Of a stretch of 64,000 nt of DNA, positions 24,583 to 32,960 are shown piece by piece. Made by a program: the position numbers and the translations under genes. The notes below the pieces were generated by a model. That model was given only the letters and a program-made list of their open reading frames with translations, did no database searches and was not told the origin of the DNA. The stretch is taken from contig CALUYH010000007.1 in the NCBI GenBank assembly GCA_944324965.1, forward strand, positions 1-64,000, given 5' to 3'. Position 1 is the stretch's first letter, and every line of letters begins with the position of its first letter. The DNA is from Candidatus Avelusimicrobium gallinaceum (GTDB taxonomy: Bacteria; Elusimicrobiota; Elusimicrobia; Elusimicrobiales; Elusimicrobiaceae).

Positions 24583-25495
24583 TATTGTAATCAGCGTAAA
24601 AAATCTGGTGGTGGCGTTTGGCGACTTCCACGCGGTGGACGGCGTGAGCTTTGACGTGCGCCGCGGCGAAATTTTCGGTTTTTTGGGGGCCAACGGCGCC
24701 GGCAAAACTACCACCATCCGCACCATTTGCGGCATTTTAAACCCGTCGGAAGGCTCGGTGACGGTGGACGGGAAAGACGTGTCCAGCTCCACGGCCGTGT
24801 TAAAGCCGCGCATCGGGTATATGTCCCAAAAGTTTACGCTGTACCCCGATTTAAGCGTGCGCGAAAATATGTATTTTGCCGGCAGCTTGTACGGCATGAG
24901 CCCCAAACAAATTGACGAACGCGCCCGCAAATTAATGGATTTTATCGGCCTGCCCCAGCGCATCCCGGACCCCGTCAGCCACCTATCCGGCGGCGTAAAG
25001 CAAATGGTGGCGTTGGCGTCCTCGCTGCTGCACGACCCGGAACTCGTGTTTTTGGACGAACCGACGGCCGGCACCTCACCGCAGACGCGTGTGGCGTTTT
25101 GGGCGCTGATTCGCCGCCTGGCCGAAATGGGCAAAACCGTATTTGTCACCACGCACTATATGGACGAAGCCGAATACTGCGGCCGCATCGCGCTGATGGA
25201 ACGGGGCAAAATTGTGGCCCTGGGTACGCCGCAAAAATTAAAAGAACAATTTTTCCCGGTCAAACCGCTGGAAATTGCTTTCCACGCACCGGTGCAGAAC
25301 GCCCTGCGCGAAGCGTTAAAACAGGCCGGGATTGAATCAGCCGTGTTCGGCAACCACCTGCGGGTGCGCGTGTCGGACCGGGCCGCCTTTGAACGCGCCT
25401 GCGCGCCGTTTGCGGGGCAATTTAGCGTAAAAGAAGTGGAGCCGACCCTGGAAGACGTATTTTTGCAGGCGGTCAGCGGGAGGGAAGCCAAATGA
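24569..25495 (+). CDS. ABC transporter ATPase (second half of a YbhF-like pair)
   Basis: This 308-residue ATPase has Walker A GANGAGKTTTI (about 37-47), signature LSGGVKQMVALASSLL (about 139-154), Walker B LVFLDEPTAGTSP, and an intact switch histidine in VFVTTHYMDEA. The extra C-terminal part (about 225-308) resembles the regulatory tail of DrrA/YbhF-type subunits. It begins 14 bases inside the preceding gene, with no strong RBS, so it is probably translated by coupling. It pairs with the degenerate first ATPase and the permeases. Confidence 0.93.
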   Translation: MNENDIVISVKNLVVAFGDFHAVDGVSFDVRRGEIFGFLGANGAGKTTTIRTICGILNPSEGSVTVDGKDVSSSTAVLKPRIGYMSQKFTLYPDLSVRENMYFAGSLYGMSPKQIDERARKLMDFIGLPQRIPDPVSHLSGGVKQMVALASSLLHDPELVFLDEPTAGTSPQTRVAFWALIRRLAEMGKTVFVTTHYMDEAEYCGRIALMERGKIVALGTPQKLKEQFFPVKPLEIAFHAPVQNALREALKQAGIESAVFGNHLRVRVSDRAAFERACAPFAGQFSVKEVEPTLEDVFLQAVSGREAK

Positions 25496-26646
25496 ACTTT
25501 TCCTGGCGCCGCGCCCGCAGCGTGGCTTTGAAAGAATACAAACACATTTTGCGCGACCCGTTCACCCTGGCCGTCACGCTTATTTTGCCGCTGGTGTTTG
25601 TGGGAATGTTCGGCTTTGTGATTGACCTGGACTACAAACATATGCGCGTGTACGTGCGCGACAACGACCAGACCAGCGTGTCGCGCCGGTTTTTGCAGGA
25701 AATGGCGTCTTCCGGTTATTTTGATTTAACACCCGTCCACTCCCCGGCCGAGGCCGACCAGGCCCTGGAGAAAAACGGCAGCCCGGCCCTGCTGATTATC
25801 AAGCGCGGTTTTGGCCGCAACGTCCGCTCCGGCAACCCGGAAACTCCCGGCCAAATCCAGCTGCTGGCCGACGGCACCGATAACGTGCAGGCCAGTATTA
25901 TGGGCACGTATTTGCAAGGGGTAATCCAAAAAGCAAACGCCGTTTTTGCCCGGGACAACCCGGAATTATCCGGCGGTGCCGAACGGGCACCGAACGGCGG
26001 GGACCAAATCCGCAGCCGTTTTTTGTTCAACCCGGAGCTCAACAGCCGCTGGTTTATCGTGCCGGCGTTAAGCACCATTATTATTGGATTTTTGGCCATT
26101 GTGCTTACGGCGCTGACGGTAGCGAAAGAGTGGGAAAACGGCTCTATGGAACTGCTGCTGTCTACCCCGGTACGCCCGGCGGAAATTGTGCTGGGCAAGC
26201 TGGTGCCGTATTTCCTGCTGACGTTCTTTGACGTGCTGGTGGTGTTTGTGCTGGCGGTGTACGTGTTCCGCATTCCGTTTTTGGGGAGCTTTTTATTCTA
26301 TATGGCGGCGTGCTGGGTGTACATCACGGGGGCGCTGGCGCTGGGGTTGGTCATTTCCGTCGTTACCCGCCAGCAGCAGGCAGCCATTCAGTTTGCGTTT
26401 GCGGTGGGACTATTGCCGTCGTTTATTTTCTCGGGGTTCATTTTCCCCATTGAAAATATGCCCGCGTTCTTCCAGTATTTTACGGCACTGTTCCCGCAGC
26501 GGTGGTTTTTGCTCATCAGCCGGACGGTGTTTTTAAGCGACGCCGCCCCAATGACCCTGGCCACGGCGTTTGGCGCCATCGGCTTGTTTGCGGCGGCGAT
26601 GATTTTGCTGGCCGTACATAAATTTAAAACGGATGTGGAACCATGA
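25492..26646 (+). CDS. ABC-2 type permease (YbhS-like)
   Basis: This 384-residue inner-membrane permease has an N-terminal helix (about 23-43), a large extracytoplasmic domain (about 44-185) and five C-terminal helices, the ABC-2 layout of YbhS/YhhJ proteins. VAKEWENGSMELLLSTPVRPAEI is the typical cytoplasmic coupling loop, followed by a family-like FSGFIFPIENMP re-entrant segment. It starts inside the ATPase stop (ATGA). Confidence 0.94.
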   Translation: MNFSWRRARSVALKEYKHILRDPFTLAVTLILPLVFVGMFGFVIDLDYKHMRVYVRDNDQTSVSRRFLQEMASSGYFDLTPVHSPAEADQALEKNGSPALLIIKRGFGRNVRSGNPETPGQIQLLADGTDNVQASIMGTYLQGVIQKANAVFARDNPELSGGAERAPNGGDQIRSRFLFNPELNSRWFIVPALSTIIIGFLAIVLTALTVAKEWENGSMELLLSTPVRPAEIVLGKLVPYFLLTFFDVLVVFVLAVYVFRIPFLGSFLFYMAACWVYITGALALGLVISVVTRQQQAAIQFAFAVGLLPSFIFSGFIFPIENMPAFFQYFTALFPQRWFLLISRTVFLSDAAPMTLATAFGAIGLFAAAMILLAVHKFKTDVEP

Positions 26647-27758
26647 AACTGCGCGCACGCACCTTGAAAGGTTTTTTTGTAAAGGAAATTATTCAGATCC
26701 TGCGGGACCCGAAGATGATTTTTGCCATTTTCTTCATCCCCGTGATGCAGACCATTATGTTCGGCCTGGCGCTGACCAGCGAAGTGAAAAACATCAAATT
26801 TGTGGTTGTTTCCAAGCCGGGCAAAATTGCCCAGGAAATTGAAAACCGTGCCTTGGCTTCGGGCTGGTTTAGCCGCGTGGAGGGGATAAACGGCGCCCAG
26901 GTGGAAGACCCGGAAGCGCTTATCGCTTCCCACCGGGCCGAAGCGGTGCTGGTGGCCCCGCCCGAAGGGTTTGAAAAAGCCCTGGAACGCGGCAACCAAT
27001 CCATCCAACTGTTGTTGAATGCCACCAACGCCCAGCGCGCCCAGCAGGTAAACGGATACGTGCAGCAAATCGTGGCCGAGGTGGCCCGCGCCAACGGATA
27101 CAGCGTGGGCGGCGGGTTGATTGATTTGGATATGCGGGTGCTGTTTAACCACTATATGGACACAACGTCGTATATGGTGCCGGCGCTGTTGGTGATGTCC
27201 ACCTTCATCGTGTTACTCGTGGTGGGGGGGATGGCCATCGCCAAAGAAAAAGAAACCGGCACAATGGAAAAGCTCATCGTGTCCCCCTGCAGCGTGGAAG
27301 AAATTATGCTGGGCAAAACACTGCCGTATTTTGTGATCGGCCTGTGCATTGTGGGGCTTATTTTGTTTATCGGCGTGGCGGGGTTTGGTATTCCGTTCCG
27401 CGGCAGTTTGTGGCAAATTACCGTCAACTCCGTGCTGTTTGCCGTGTCCGCCCTGGCGTGCGCGCTGCTTATCAGCACGGTGGTGCACACCCAACAGCAG
27501 GCCATGATGGCCAGCGTGCTGTATTTAATGCCGGCTATTTTGCTGTCCGGGGTGTTTTTCCCGGTGGCCAACATTCCGCCCGTGTTCCGCTGGATGTGCT
27601 ATTTGAACCCGATGACGTACTCCGTGGTCAACTTCCGCGCCATTATCCTAAAGGGGGGCGACGCGGCCTTCTTTTGGCAAAACTGCCTGTGGCTGGCGCT
27701 TATTTCCGCCGTATTGTGCGCGGCAGCCTACAAGAACTTCAAATCCAAACTCAACTGA
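26643..27758 (+). CDS. ABC-2 type permease (YbhR-like)
   Basis: The protein has 371 residues with the same topology as the gene before it: N-terminal helix, extracytoplasmic domain and five C-terminal helices, with coupling loop AKEKETGTMEKLIVSPCSVEEI and the LSGVFFPVANIPPVFRW segment. The two permeases would form the heterodimeric pore for the paired ATPases. It overlaps the previous gene by four bases and is the last gene of the operon. I see no strong terminator in the 52 bases after it. Confidence 0.94.
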   Translation: MKLRARTLKGFFVKEIIQILRDPKMIFAIFFIPVMQTIMFGLALTSEVKNIKFVVVSKPGKIAQEIENRALASGWFSRVEGINGAQVEDPEALIASHRAEAVLVAPPEGFEKALERGNQSIQLLLNATNAQRAQQVNGYVQQIVAEVARANGYSVGGGLIDLDMRVLFNHYMDTTSYMVPALLVMSTFIVLLVVGGMAIAKEKETGTMEKLIVSPCSVEEIMLGKTLPYFVIGLCIVGLILFIGVAGFGIPFRGSLWQITVNSVLFAVSALACALLISTVVHTQQQAMMASVLYLMPAILLSGVFFPVANIPPVFRWMCYLNPMTYSVVNFRAIILKGGDAAFFWQNCLWLALISAVLCAAAYKNFKSKLN

Positions 27759-27796
27759 CCCCCTTGCGCGCGCGTGCAGGAGCGGGGATAAATTAG

Positions 27797-27802
27797 TAAA
27801 AT
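27797..27802 (+). promoter_or_regulatory. -10-like box just before the M50 protease start
   Basis: TAAAAT ends eight bases before the ATG at 27811. The AGGG just before the ATG is too close to serve as a normal ribosome-binding site, so the message may start at the codon. No -35 is evident. Confidence 0.4.
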
Positions 27803-27810
27803 GATAGGGT

Positions 27811-28446
27811 ATGGAAGTAATTGTATATATACCCATTTTATTTTTCTCCATTGTGCTGCACGAGTTTGCACACGGCCTGGCGGCATACCGCCTGGGGGAT
27901 GATACCGCTTACCTCAGCGGGCGCCTGACGCTAAACCCCCTGCACCACATAGACCCGATTGGCACGCTGGCCGTGCCGGCCTTCTGCTGGTTGGTGGGGC
28001 TGCCGCTGTTCGGCTGGGCCAAACCGGTGCCGATTAACCCGCTGCGGATGCCTTCGCCCCGCCGGGATATGGGCAAGGTGGCGTTTGCGGGGCCGGCGGT
28101 GAACCTGCTGCTGGCGGTGCTGTGCGTGTTGGTGATGAAAATTTTTCTCGTGATGCAAACGTCTTTTTCGCTCCGGACGCTGGAACAGCTGTTTAATTTC
28201 TTGCAGTATGCGATATTTATTAATATCTTTTTGGCGGTTTTTAACTTAATCCCCATCCCGCCGCTGGACGGGGGGCGCATTGTGACGGCCCTGCTGCCGA
28301 TACGGGCGGCACTAAAGTATGATGCGTTCTTCGGCCGGTACGGCATGTATGTGGTGCTGGTGCTGATTTTAACCGGCGGCGTGAAATATATTTTGCTCCC
28401 TCCTACGATGCTTTTGGTGGGGGCTTTTTCCAAATTTTTAATGTAA
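27811..28446 (+). CDS. Site-2 protease-type membrane metalloprotease (peptidase M50)
   Basis: This 211-residue integral membrane protease has the zinc motif H17-E18-F-A-H21 in the first helix and the third ligand Asp153 in NLIPIPPLDGG. It is the small cytosol-facing M50 group without a PDZ domain. Such proteases cut transmembrane substrates, but those of the short group are mostly unknown. It lies 14 bases before trpS, an arrangement (M50-trpS-scpA-scpB) seen in several bacterial phyla, which suggests a common housekeeping transcript. Confidence 0.93.
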   Translation: MEVIVYIPILFFSIVLHEFAHGLAAYRLGDDTAYLSGRLTLNPLHHIDPIGTLAVPAFCWLVGLPLFGWAKPVPINPLRMPSPRRDMGKVAFAGPAVNLLLAVLCVLVMKIFLVMQTSFSLRTLEQLFNFLQYAIFINIFLAVFNLIPIPPLDGGRIVTALLPIRAALKYDAFFGRYGMYVVLVLILTGGVKYILLPPTMLLVGAFSKFLM

Positions 28447-28460
28447 TAACGAGGTAATTT

Positions 28461-29516
28461 ATGCAAACTGACAAAATTGTACTTTCCGGTATGCGCCCCA
28501 CGGGCAAGCTGCACTTAGGTAACTTTCACGGTGCGCTTAAAAACTGGGTGACGCTGCAGGATAAGTACAACTGCTATTTTTTCGTGGCGGACTTACACTC
28601 TTTAACCACGGCTTACGAACACACGGAAAATCTGGCCGAAAACAGCCACAGCATGCTGGTGGATTGGCTGACGGCGGGGCTGGACCCGAACAAATGTACG
28701 ATTTTTATTCAATCGGACGTGCCCGAAGTAAGCGAATTGAACACGCTTTTGGGTATGATTACGCCGTTGGGTTGGCTGCTTAGAAACCCGACGTATAAAG
28801 ACCAGATTCACGAACTTTTAAAACAAAAATACGCGGGGCAGCTGGATGATAAAACGCTGGCGGAAAAAGTAAACTCCATCGCCGGGGACGAAGATATTTC
28901 TTCTTTCGGCTTTTTGGGCTACCCGGTGCTGATGGCAACGGATATTTTAATCCAGCAGGCGGCGTATGTGCCGGTAGGAAAGGACCAAACCGCCCACTTG
29001 GAAATTGCCCGCTCCATCGCGCGCCGCTTTGCCGAAATTTACGGCGAACAAGTGTTCACGGAACCGGCCCCGTTGTTCACCACCGTGGCCCGCGTGCCGG
29101 GTATTGACGGGCGGAAAATGTCCAAGTCCTACAACAATGCCATTAGTTTGGGCGAAGATTTGGACTCCGTGCGCAAAAAAGTGATGACGATGTTCACCGA
29201 CCCCAACAAGAAAAAAGCCACCGACCCCGCCAACCCCGAAGGTTGTGTGGTGTACGCGTTCCACAAAATTTACAACCCCAACGCCGCCAAACGCTGCGAA
29301 GAATGCAAAGCGGGCGCCTTGGGCTGTGTGGCGTGCAAAAAAGAACTGTTCGCCTTGATGGAACCGGAACTCCAGGCGTTTGTGGAACGGCGCAAAACGT
29401 TTGACAACGACAACGCCTTGTTGGAAAAAATCGTAAAAGAAGGCAAAGAACGCGCCCGCGCCAACGCGGCCAAAACGCTGGCCGCCGCCAAAAAAGTAAT
29501 GCGCATTACGCATTAA
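28461..29516 (+). CDS. trpS: Tryptophanyl-tRNA synthetase
   Basis: This 351-residue class I aminoacyl-tRNA synthetase charges tRNA-Trp. The HIGH-type motif is KLHLGNFHG near residue 15, with GMRPTGKLHLG as family signature; the KMSKS loop is GRKMSKSYNN (about 216-225). A CEEC...CVACK cysteine cluster near 278-293 is seen in many bacterial TrpRS proteins and may bind a metal. The gene has RBS GAGG and lies in a run with scpA and scpB. Confidence 0.96.
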   Translation: MQTDKIVLSGMRPTGKLHLGNFHGALKNWVTLQDKYNCYFFVADLHSLTTAYEHTENLAENSHSMLVDWLTAGLDPNKCTIFIQSDVPEVSELNTLLGMITPLGWLLRNPTYKDQIHELLKQKYAGQLDDKTLAEKVNSIAGDEDISSFGFLGYPVLMATDILIQQAAYVPVGKDQTAHLEIARSIARRFAEIYGEQVFTEPAPLFTTVARVPGIDGRKMSKSYNNAISLGEDLDSVRKKVMTMFTDPNKKKATDPANPEGCVVYAFHKIYNPNAAKRCEECKAGALGCVACKKELFALMEPELQAFVERRKTFDNDNALLEKIVKEGKERARANAAKTLAAAKKVMRITH

Positions 29517-29525
29517 AGGGAATTT

Positions 29526-30290
29526 ATGTTAGCTCCTGCACCGATAAATGTTCATATCAACGTGTTTGAAGGTCCGATGGACCTGCTGCTGCACTTGATT
29601 AAAAAAGACAACCTGGACATTTGCGACATCAACATTGCGGAAATAACCCAGCAGTATTTGGATTATTTAAACGTGATGAAGGAGCTGAACCTGGAAGTGG
29701 CGGGCGAGTTTTTGGTAATGGCCAGCACGCTGATGCAAATCAAGGCCAAGACGCTCTTGCCTTCCCAAGCGCCGACGACGGAGGACGAAGGACCCAACCC
29801 CGTAAAAGAATTGGTGGCCAAGCTGGTGGAATACCAGAAGTACAAAGAAGCCAGCAAATTTTTGGAACAAAAGTTTGAAGAAAACAAAGACAGTTTTTAC
29901 CGTTCCGCACCGATTTTTGACAACGGGGAAAAGGTCATCAACCTGCAAATGTTTGATTTGCTCTCCGCCGTCAAGCGCGCGTTTGAACGCTTGGACGAGC
30001 GCAAACGCATTGAACTGCTCAAAGTGGAAGAATTCCCCATTGAAACCAAGATGGAAAAAATCGTTCATATGCTGGCCCACCGCGAATGGGTGCTGTTGGA
30101 CGATATTTTTGTGGGGGAAACCAAAAAACGCGGGATTATCACGTGTTTTATGGCGCTGTTAGAGCTGATGAAAATTAAAAAACTCATCGCGCGCCAGGAC
30201 GAAAAACTGGGCCAAATACGGATTTATTTGAACCCGGAAAACAAAGACAAAGATTTTAAAACCTTAATGCACGGCGAAGAAACCAAGTAG
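29526..30290 (+). CDS. scpA: Segregation and condensation protein A
   Basis: This 254-residue kleisin of the bacterial condensin bridges the SMC heads and binds ScpB. The N-terminal FEGPMDLLLHLIKKDNLDICDI (about 14-35) is the family hallmark, and the C-terminal winged helix (FMALLELMKIKKLIARQDE, about 211-229) is present. It acts on chromosome folding and segregation in the cytoplasm. It lies nine bases after trpS and 20 before scpB, its obligate partner. Confidence 0.95.
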   Translation: MLAPAPINVHINVFEGPMDLLLHLIKKDNLDICDINIAEITQQYLDYLNVMKELNLEVAGEFLVMASTLMQIKAKTLLPSQAPTTEDEGPNPVKELVAKLVEYQKYKEASKFLEQKFEENKDSFYRSAPIFDNGEKVINLQMFDLLSAVKRAFERLDERKRIELLKVEEFPIETKMEKIVHMLAHREWVLLDDIFVGETKKRGIITCFMALLELMKIKKLIARQDEKLGQIRIYLNPENKDKDFKTLMHGEETK

Positions 30291-30310
30291 CCGCCCGGAG
30301 GAATTGCTAT

Positions 30311-31501
30311 ATGCCAACCGAAGAAGAATTGCAAACTCAAGCCGCCGTTTCCGCTGCCCCGTCTGCGGAGGCGCAGAAACCGGCCGCCGAACCTCTTTCC
30401 TCCGATGCAGCGGTCCCGCAAACCGAAACGGCCGCCGAGGCGGTTGCCGAACAAACCGTGCAGACGCCGGAACAGGCGCCCGAACAAGCCGAACCGGCGG
30501 ATGAACACATGGCGCAACCGCAGGAATCAGCCGCCGAAACTACAACGGAACAAGCGGCGCAACCGACCGCCGAAAAAGAATCCTCCGCCGCCCGCAAGGC
30601 CCAAACGGAAGACGAAAAACCCTTTGAACTGGTGCCCACCAGTGAGTTTAAGCAAATTGTAGAAACGCTTTTGTTCATTACGGACCGCCCGCTAAAGCCC
30701 GGCCGCATTGCCGACGTGATTGACGGCGTGGACGCGCGCCGCGTGCGCGAAATGATTTTGGAAATCCAGGACGATTACCTCCGCCGCAACAGCGCCATCC
30801 AAGTGGTGGAAGTCGGCGGCGGGTTCCAAATGTCCACCAAGCCCGAATACGGCCGCTGGGTGCGCCGGTTATACAACGAAAAAATGACCACCAAACTTTC
30901 CAACGCGGCACTGGAAACACTGGCCATTATTGCTTACAAGCAACCGATCACCCGGGCGGAAATGGAAGCCATCCGCGGGGTGGACGTGGCCGGCCCGCTG
31001 GAAAGATTGTTGGAGCGCTCGCTCGTGCGCGTGGTGGGCAAGAAGGACACCGTCGGCCGCCCGCTGGTGTACGGCACGACCGATGAATTTTTGCGGATGT
31101 TCGGATTAAACAAAGTGTCCGACCTGCCCGATTTGCAGGTGTTTGCCGCCAAGTCCCTGCACGAAAAACAGGCCGATTTGCCGTTTGGCGAACCGCTGCC
31201 GCCGCTGGCGGAGCCGGGCATTATTCCGCTGGAAGAATTGGAAGGCGAGGAGCGCTTGGAAGCGCTGGACTCGTCGGCCGACCCGTTTTTTAAACACAAC
31301 AGCTATAACAAAGGTGATTTCTTTGGCGAGCCCGTCGCGCAGCCGGACGCACCGGCCGCAGGCGACGCCGTCCCGCAGGAACAACCTGCCCAACCGCCGC
31401 ACGCTCCCGCCGCTCAACCGGCCGAAGCGGCGCCGGAAACCGCACAAACCCCGGCTGAACCCCAGCCGCAAACGCAGGACGTACCCCAGGAGGAAAAATA
31501 G
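30311..31501 (+). CDS. scpB: Segregation and condensation protein B with long disordered tails
   Basis: The core (about residues 105-277) contains the two winged helices of ScpB: ETLLFITDRPLKPGRIADVI, then SNAALETLAIIAYKQPITRAEMEAIRGVD and TVGRPLVYGTTDEFLRMFGL. It dimerises and binds ScpA in the SMC complex. At 396 residues it is about twice the usual length. The additions are an N-terminal stretch of about 100 residues and a C-terminal stretch of about 115 residues, both rich in Ala, Pro, Glu and Gln and probably disordered. RBS GGAGGA sits before the ATG, so the N-terminal extension is real unless a start near residue 80 is used. Confidence 0.93.
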   Translation: MPTEEELQTQAAVSAAPSAEAQKPAAEPLSSDAAVPQTETAAEAVAEQTVQTPEQAPEQAEPADEHMAQPQESAAETTTEQAAQPTAEKESSAARKAQTEDEKPFELVPTSEFKQIVETLLFITDRPLKPGRIADVIDGVDARRVREMILEIQDDYLRRNSAIQVVEVGGGFQMSTKPEYGRWVRRLYNEKMTTKLSNAALETLAIIAYKQPITRAEMEAIRGVDVAGPLERLLERSLVRVVGKKDTVGRPLVYGTTDEFLRMFGLNKVSDLPDLQVFAAKSLHEKQADLPFGEPLPPLAEPGIIPLEELEGEERLEALDSSADPFFKHNSYNKGDFFGEPVAQPDAPAAGDAVPQEQPAQPPHAPAAQPAEAAPETAQTPAEPQPQTQDVPQEEK

Positions 31502-31503
31502 TT

Positions 31504-32952
31504 ATGAATATCGTTTTAGCCGCAAGCGAAGCCTTCCCGTTTTGTAAGACCGGCGGTCTGGCCGACGTGGTGGGCGCTTTGTGCCAACAGTTTGCCATGC
31601 GCAAAGGCAACAAAGTGCTGCTGTTCCTGCCGCATTACCGCAGCATTGTGCGGGTGTCTTCCTTAAAAGTCGTGCCCGGCGTGTATTTAATCCCGATCGG
31701 GGACCGCATTGAACAAGTTTCCCTTTCCTATATTAACTGGGGCAATGTGCTGGTGTTTTTTGTAGGCAGCCGCAAGTATTTTGACCGCCCCGAACTGTAC
31801 CGCACCAAAGCGGGCGAATTCCCGGATAACGACGAACGCTTTATTCTGTTCAGCCGTGCGGTATTGGAAGGGTGCAAATTCATCGGCTTCCGCCCGGACA
31901 TCATCCACTGCCACGATTGGCAGACGGGCTTAATCCCGGCGTATTTAAAAACCGTCTACAAGCTGGACGCTTTCTATACCCGCACCCGCAGCCTCTACAC
32001 CATTCACAACATCGCCTACCAGGGGCACTACCCCTATTCCACCTTTAAAAAAGCCGGCTTCCACCCCGTGGATTACACGCCGGACAAATTTGAGTATTAC
32101 GGCGGCATCAGCTTTTTGAAAAGCGGCATCGTGTTTGCCGATAACATCAACACCGTCAGCCCCAACTATGCGCGCGAAGTCCAGACGGACCCCGCCATGG
32201 GCTTTGGGCTGGAAGGGCTGCTGCGCTACCGCAGCAAAAACTTCTGCGGTATCGTCAACGGCATTGATACCGACGTGTGGGACCCGGAAATTGACCCCGT
32301 GCTCCCCATCGGCTACGACGCCAGCGAAGTCACCAAAGGCAAACTGGCCGCCAAACTGGCCCTGCAGCAACAGTGCAAACTGACGCAGGACCCCGAAAAA
32401 CCGCTCATCGGCATTGTGTCGCGCCTGGACTATCAAAAAGGGTTGGATGTGGTGGTCAGCCTGATTGAACGGCTGAAAGACCGCGCCCAATTTGTGGTGC
32501 TGGGTATGGGCGACCCGATGCTGGAAAAAGCCTACCAAAGCCTGGCGCGCAACAACCCGGCCAGCGTCAGCTACAACGGCCGCCTGGACGAAGATTTGGC
32601 CCACCGCATTTATGCGGGGGCGGATATTTTCCTGATGCCGTCGCGCTTTGAGCCGTGCGGCCTTTCGCAGTTAATCGCCATGAAGTACGGCACCCTGCCC
32701 GTCGTGTCCAAGGTGGGAGGCCTGGTGGATACGGTGCGCGGGTATCGCCCCGGCAACGAAGACACCGCCACAGGGTTCTTTATTGAAGAATTTAACGAAA
32801 ACGGCATTTATGCCACGGTGGACTATGCTTTGCGCATTTTTAACGACCGCCAACTCTGGACGCGCCTGGTGCGCAACGCCATGCGGCAGGATTTGTCGTG
32901 GGATAAATCGGCGCAAGCCTACCTGGACCTGTACCGCAAAACCATTAATTAG
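31504..32952 (+). CDS. glgA: Glycogen synthase (ADP-glucose type, GT5)
   Basis: This 482-residue enzyme extends alpha-1,4-glucan chains from ADP-glucose. The N-terminal K15-T-G-G-L-A-D-V motif binds the donor phosphate; HDWQTGLIPAYLK and the C-terminal SRFEPCGLSQLIAMKYG (GT5 E-x7-E region) are intact. The full GT-B fold is present. It indicates that the cell stores glycogen or a similar glucan. It starts two bases after the scpB stop with AGGAGG upstream, so it is in the same run although unrelated in function. Confidence 0.96.
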   Translation: MNIVLAASEAFPFCKTGGLADVVGALCQQFAMRKGNKVLLFLPHYRSIVRVSSLKVVPGVYLIPIGDRIEQVSLSYINWGNVLVFFVGSRKYFDRPELYRTKAGEFPDNDERFILFSRAVLEGCKFIGFRPDIIHCHDWQTGLIPAYLKTVYKLDAFYTRTRSLYTIHNIAYQGHYPYSTFKKAGFHPVDYTPDKFEYYGGISFLKSGIVFADNINTVSPNYAREVQTDPAMGFGLEGLLRYRSKNFCGIVNGIDTDVWDPEIDPVLPIGYDASEVTKGKLAAKLALQQQCKLTQDPEKPLIGIVSRLDYQKGLDVVVSLIERLKDRAQFVVLGMGDPMLEKAYQSLARNNPASVSYNGRLDEDLAHRIYAGADIFLMPSRFEPCGLSQLIAMKYGTLPVVSKVGGLVDTVRGYRPGNEDTATGFFIEEFNENGIYATVDYALRIFNDRQLWTRLVRNAMRQDLSWDKSAQAYLDLYRKTIN

Positions 32953-32960
32953 GAGATTGT

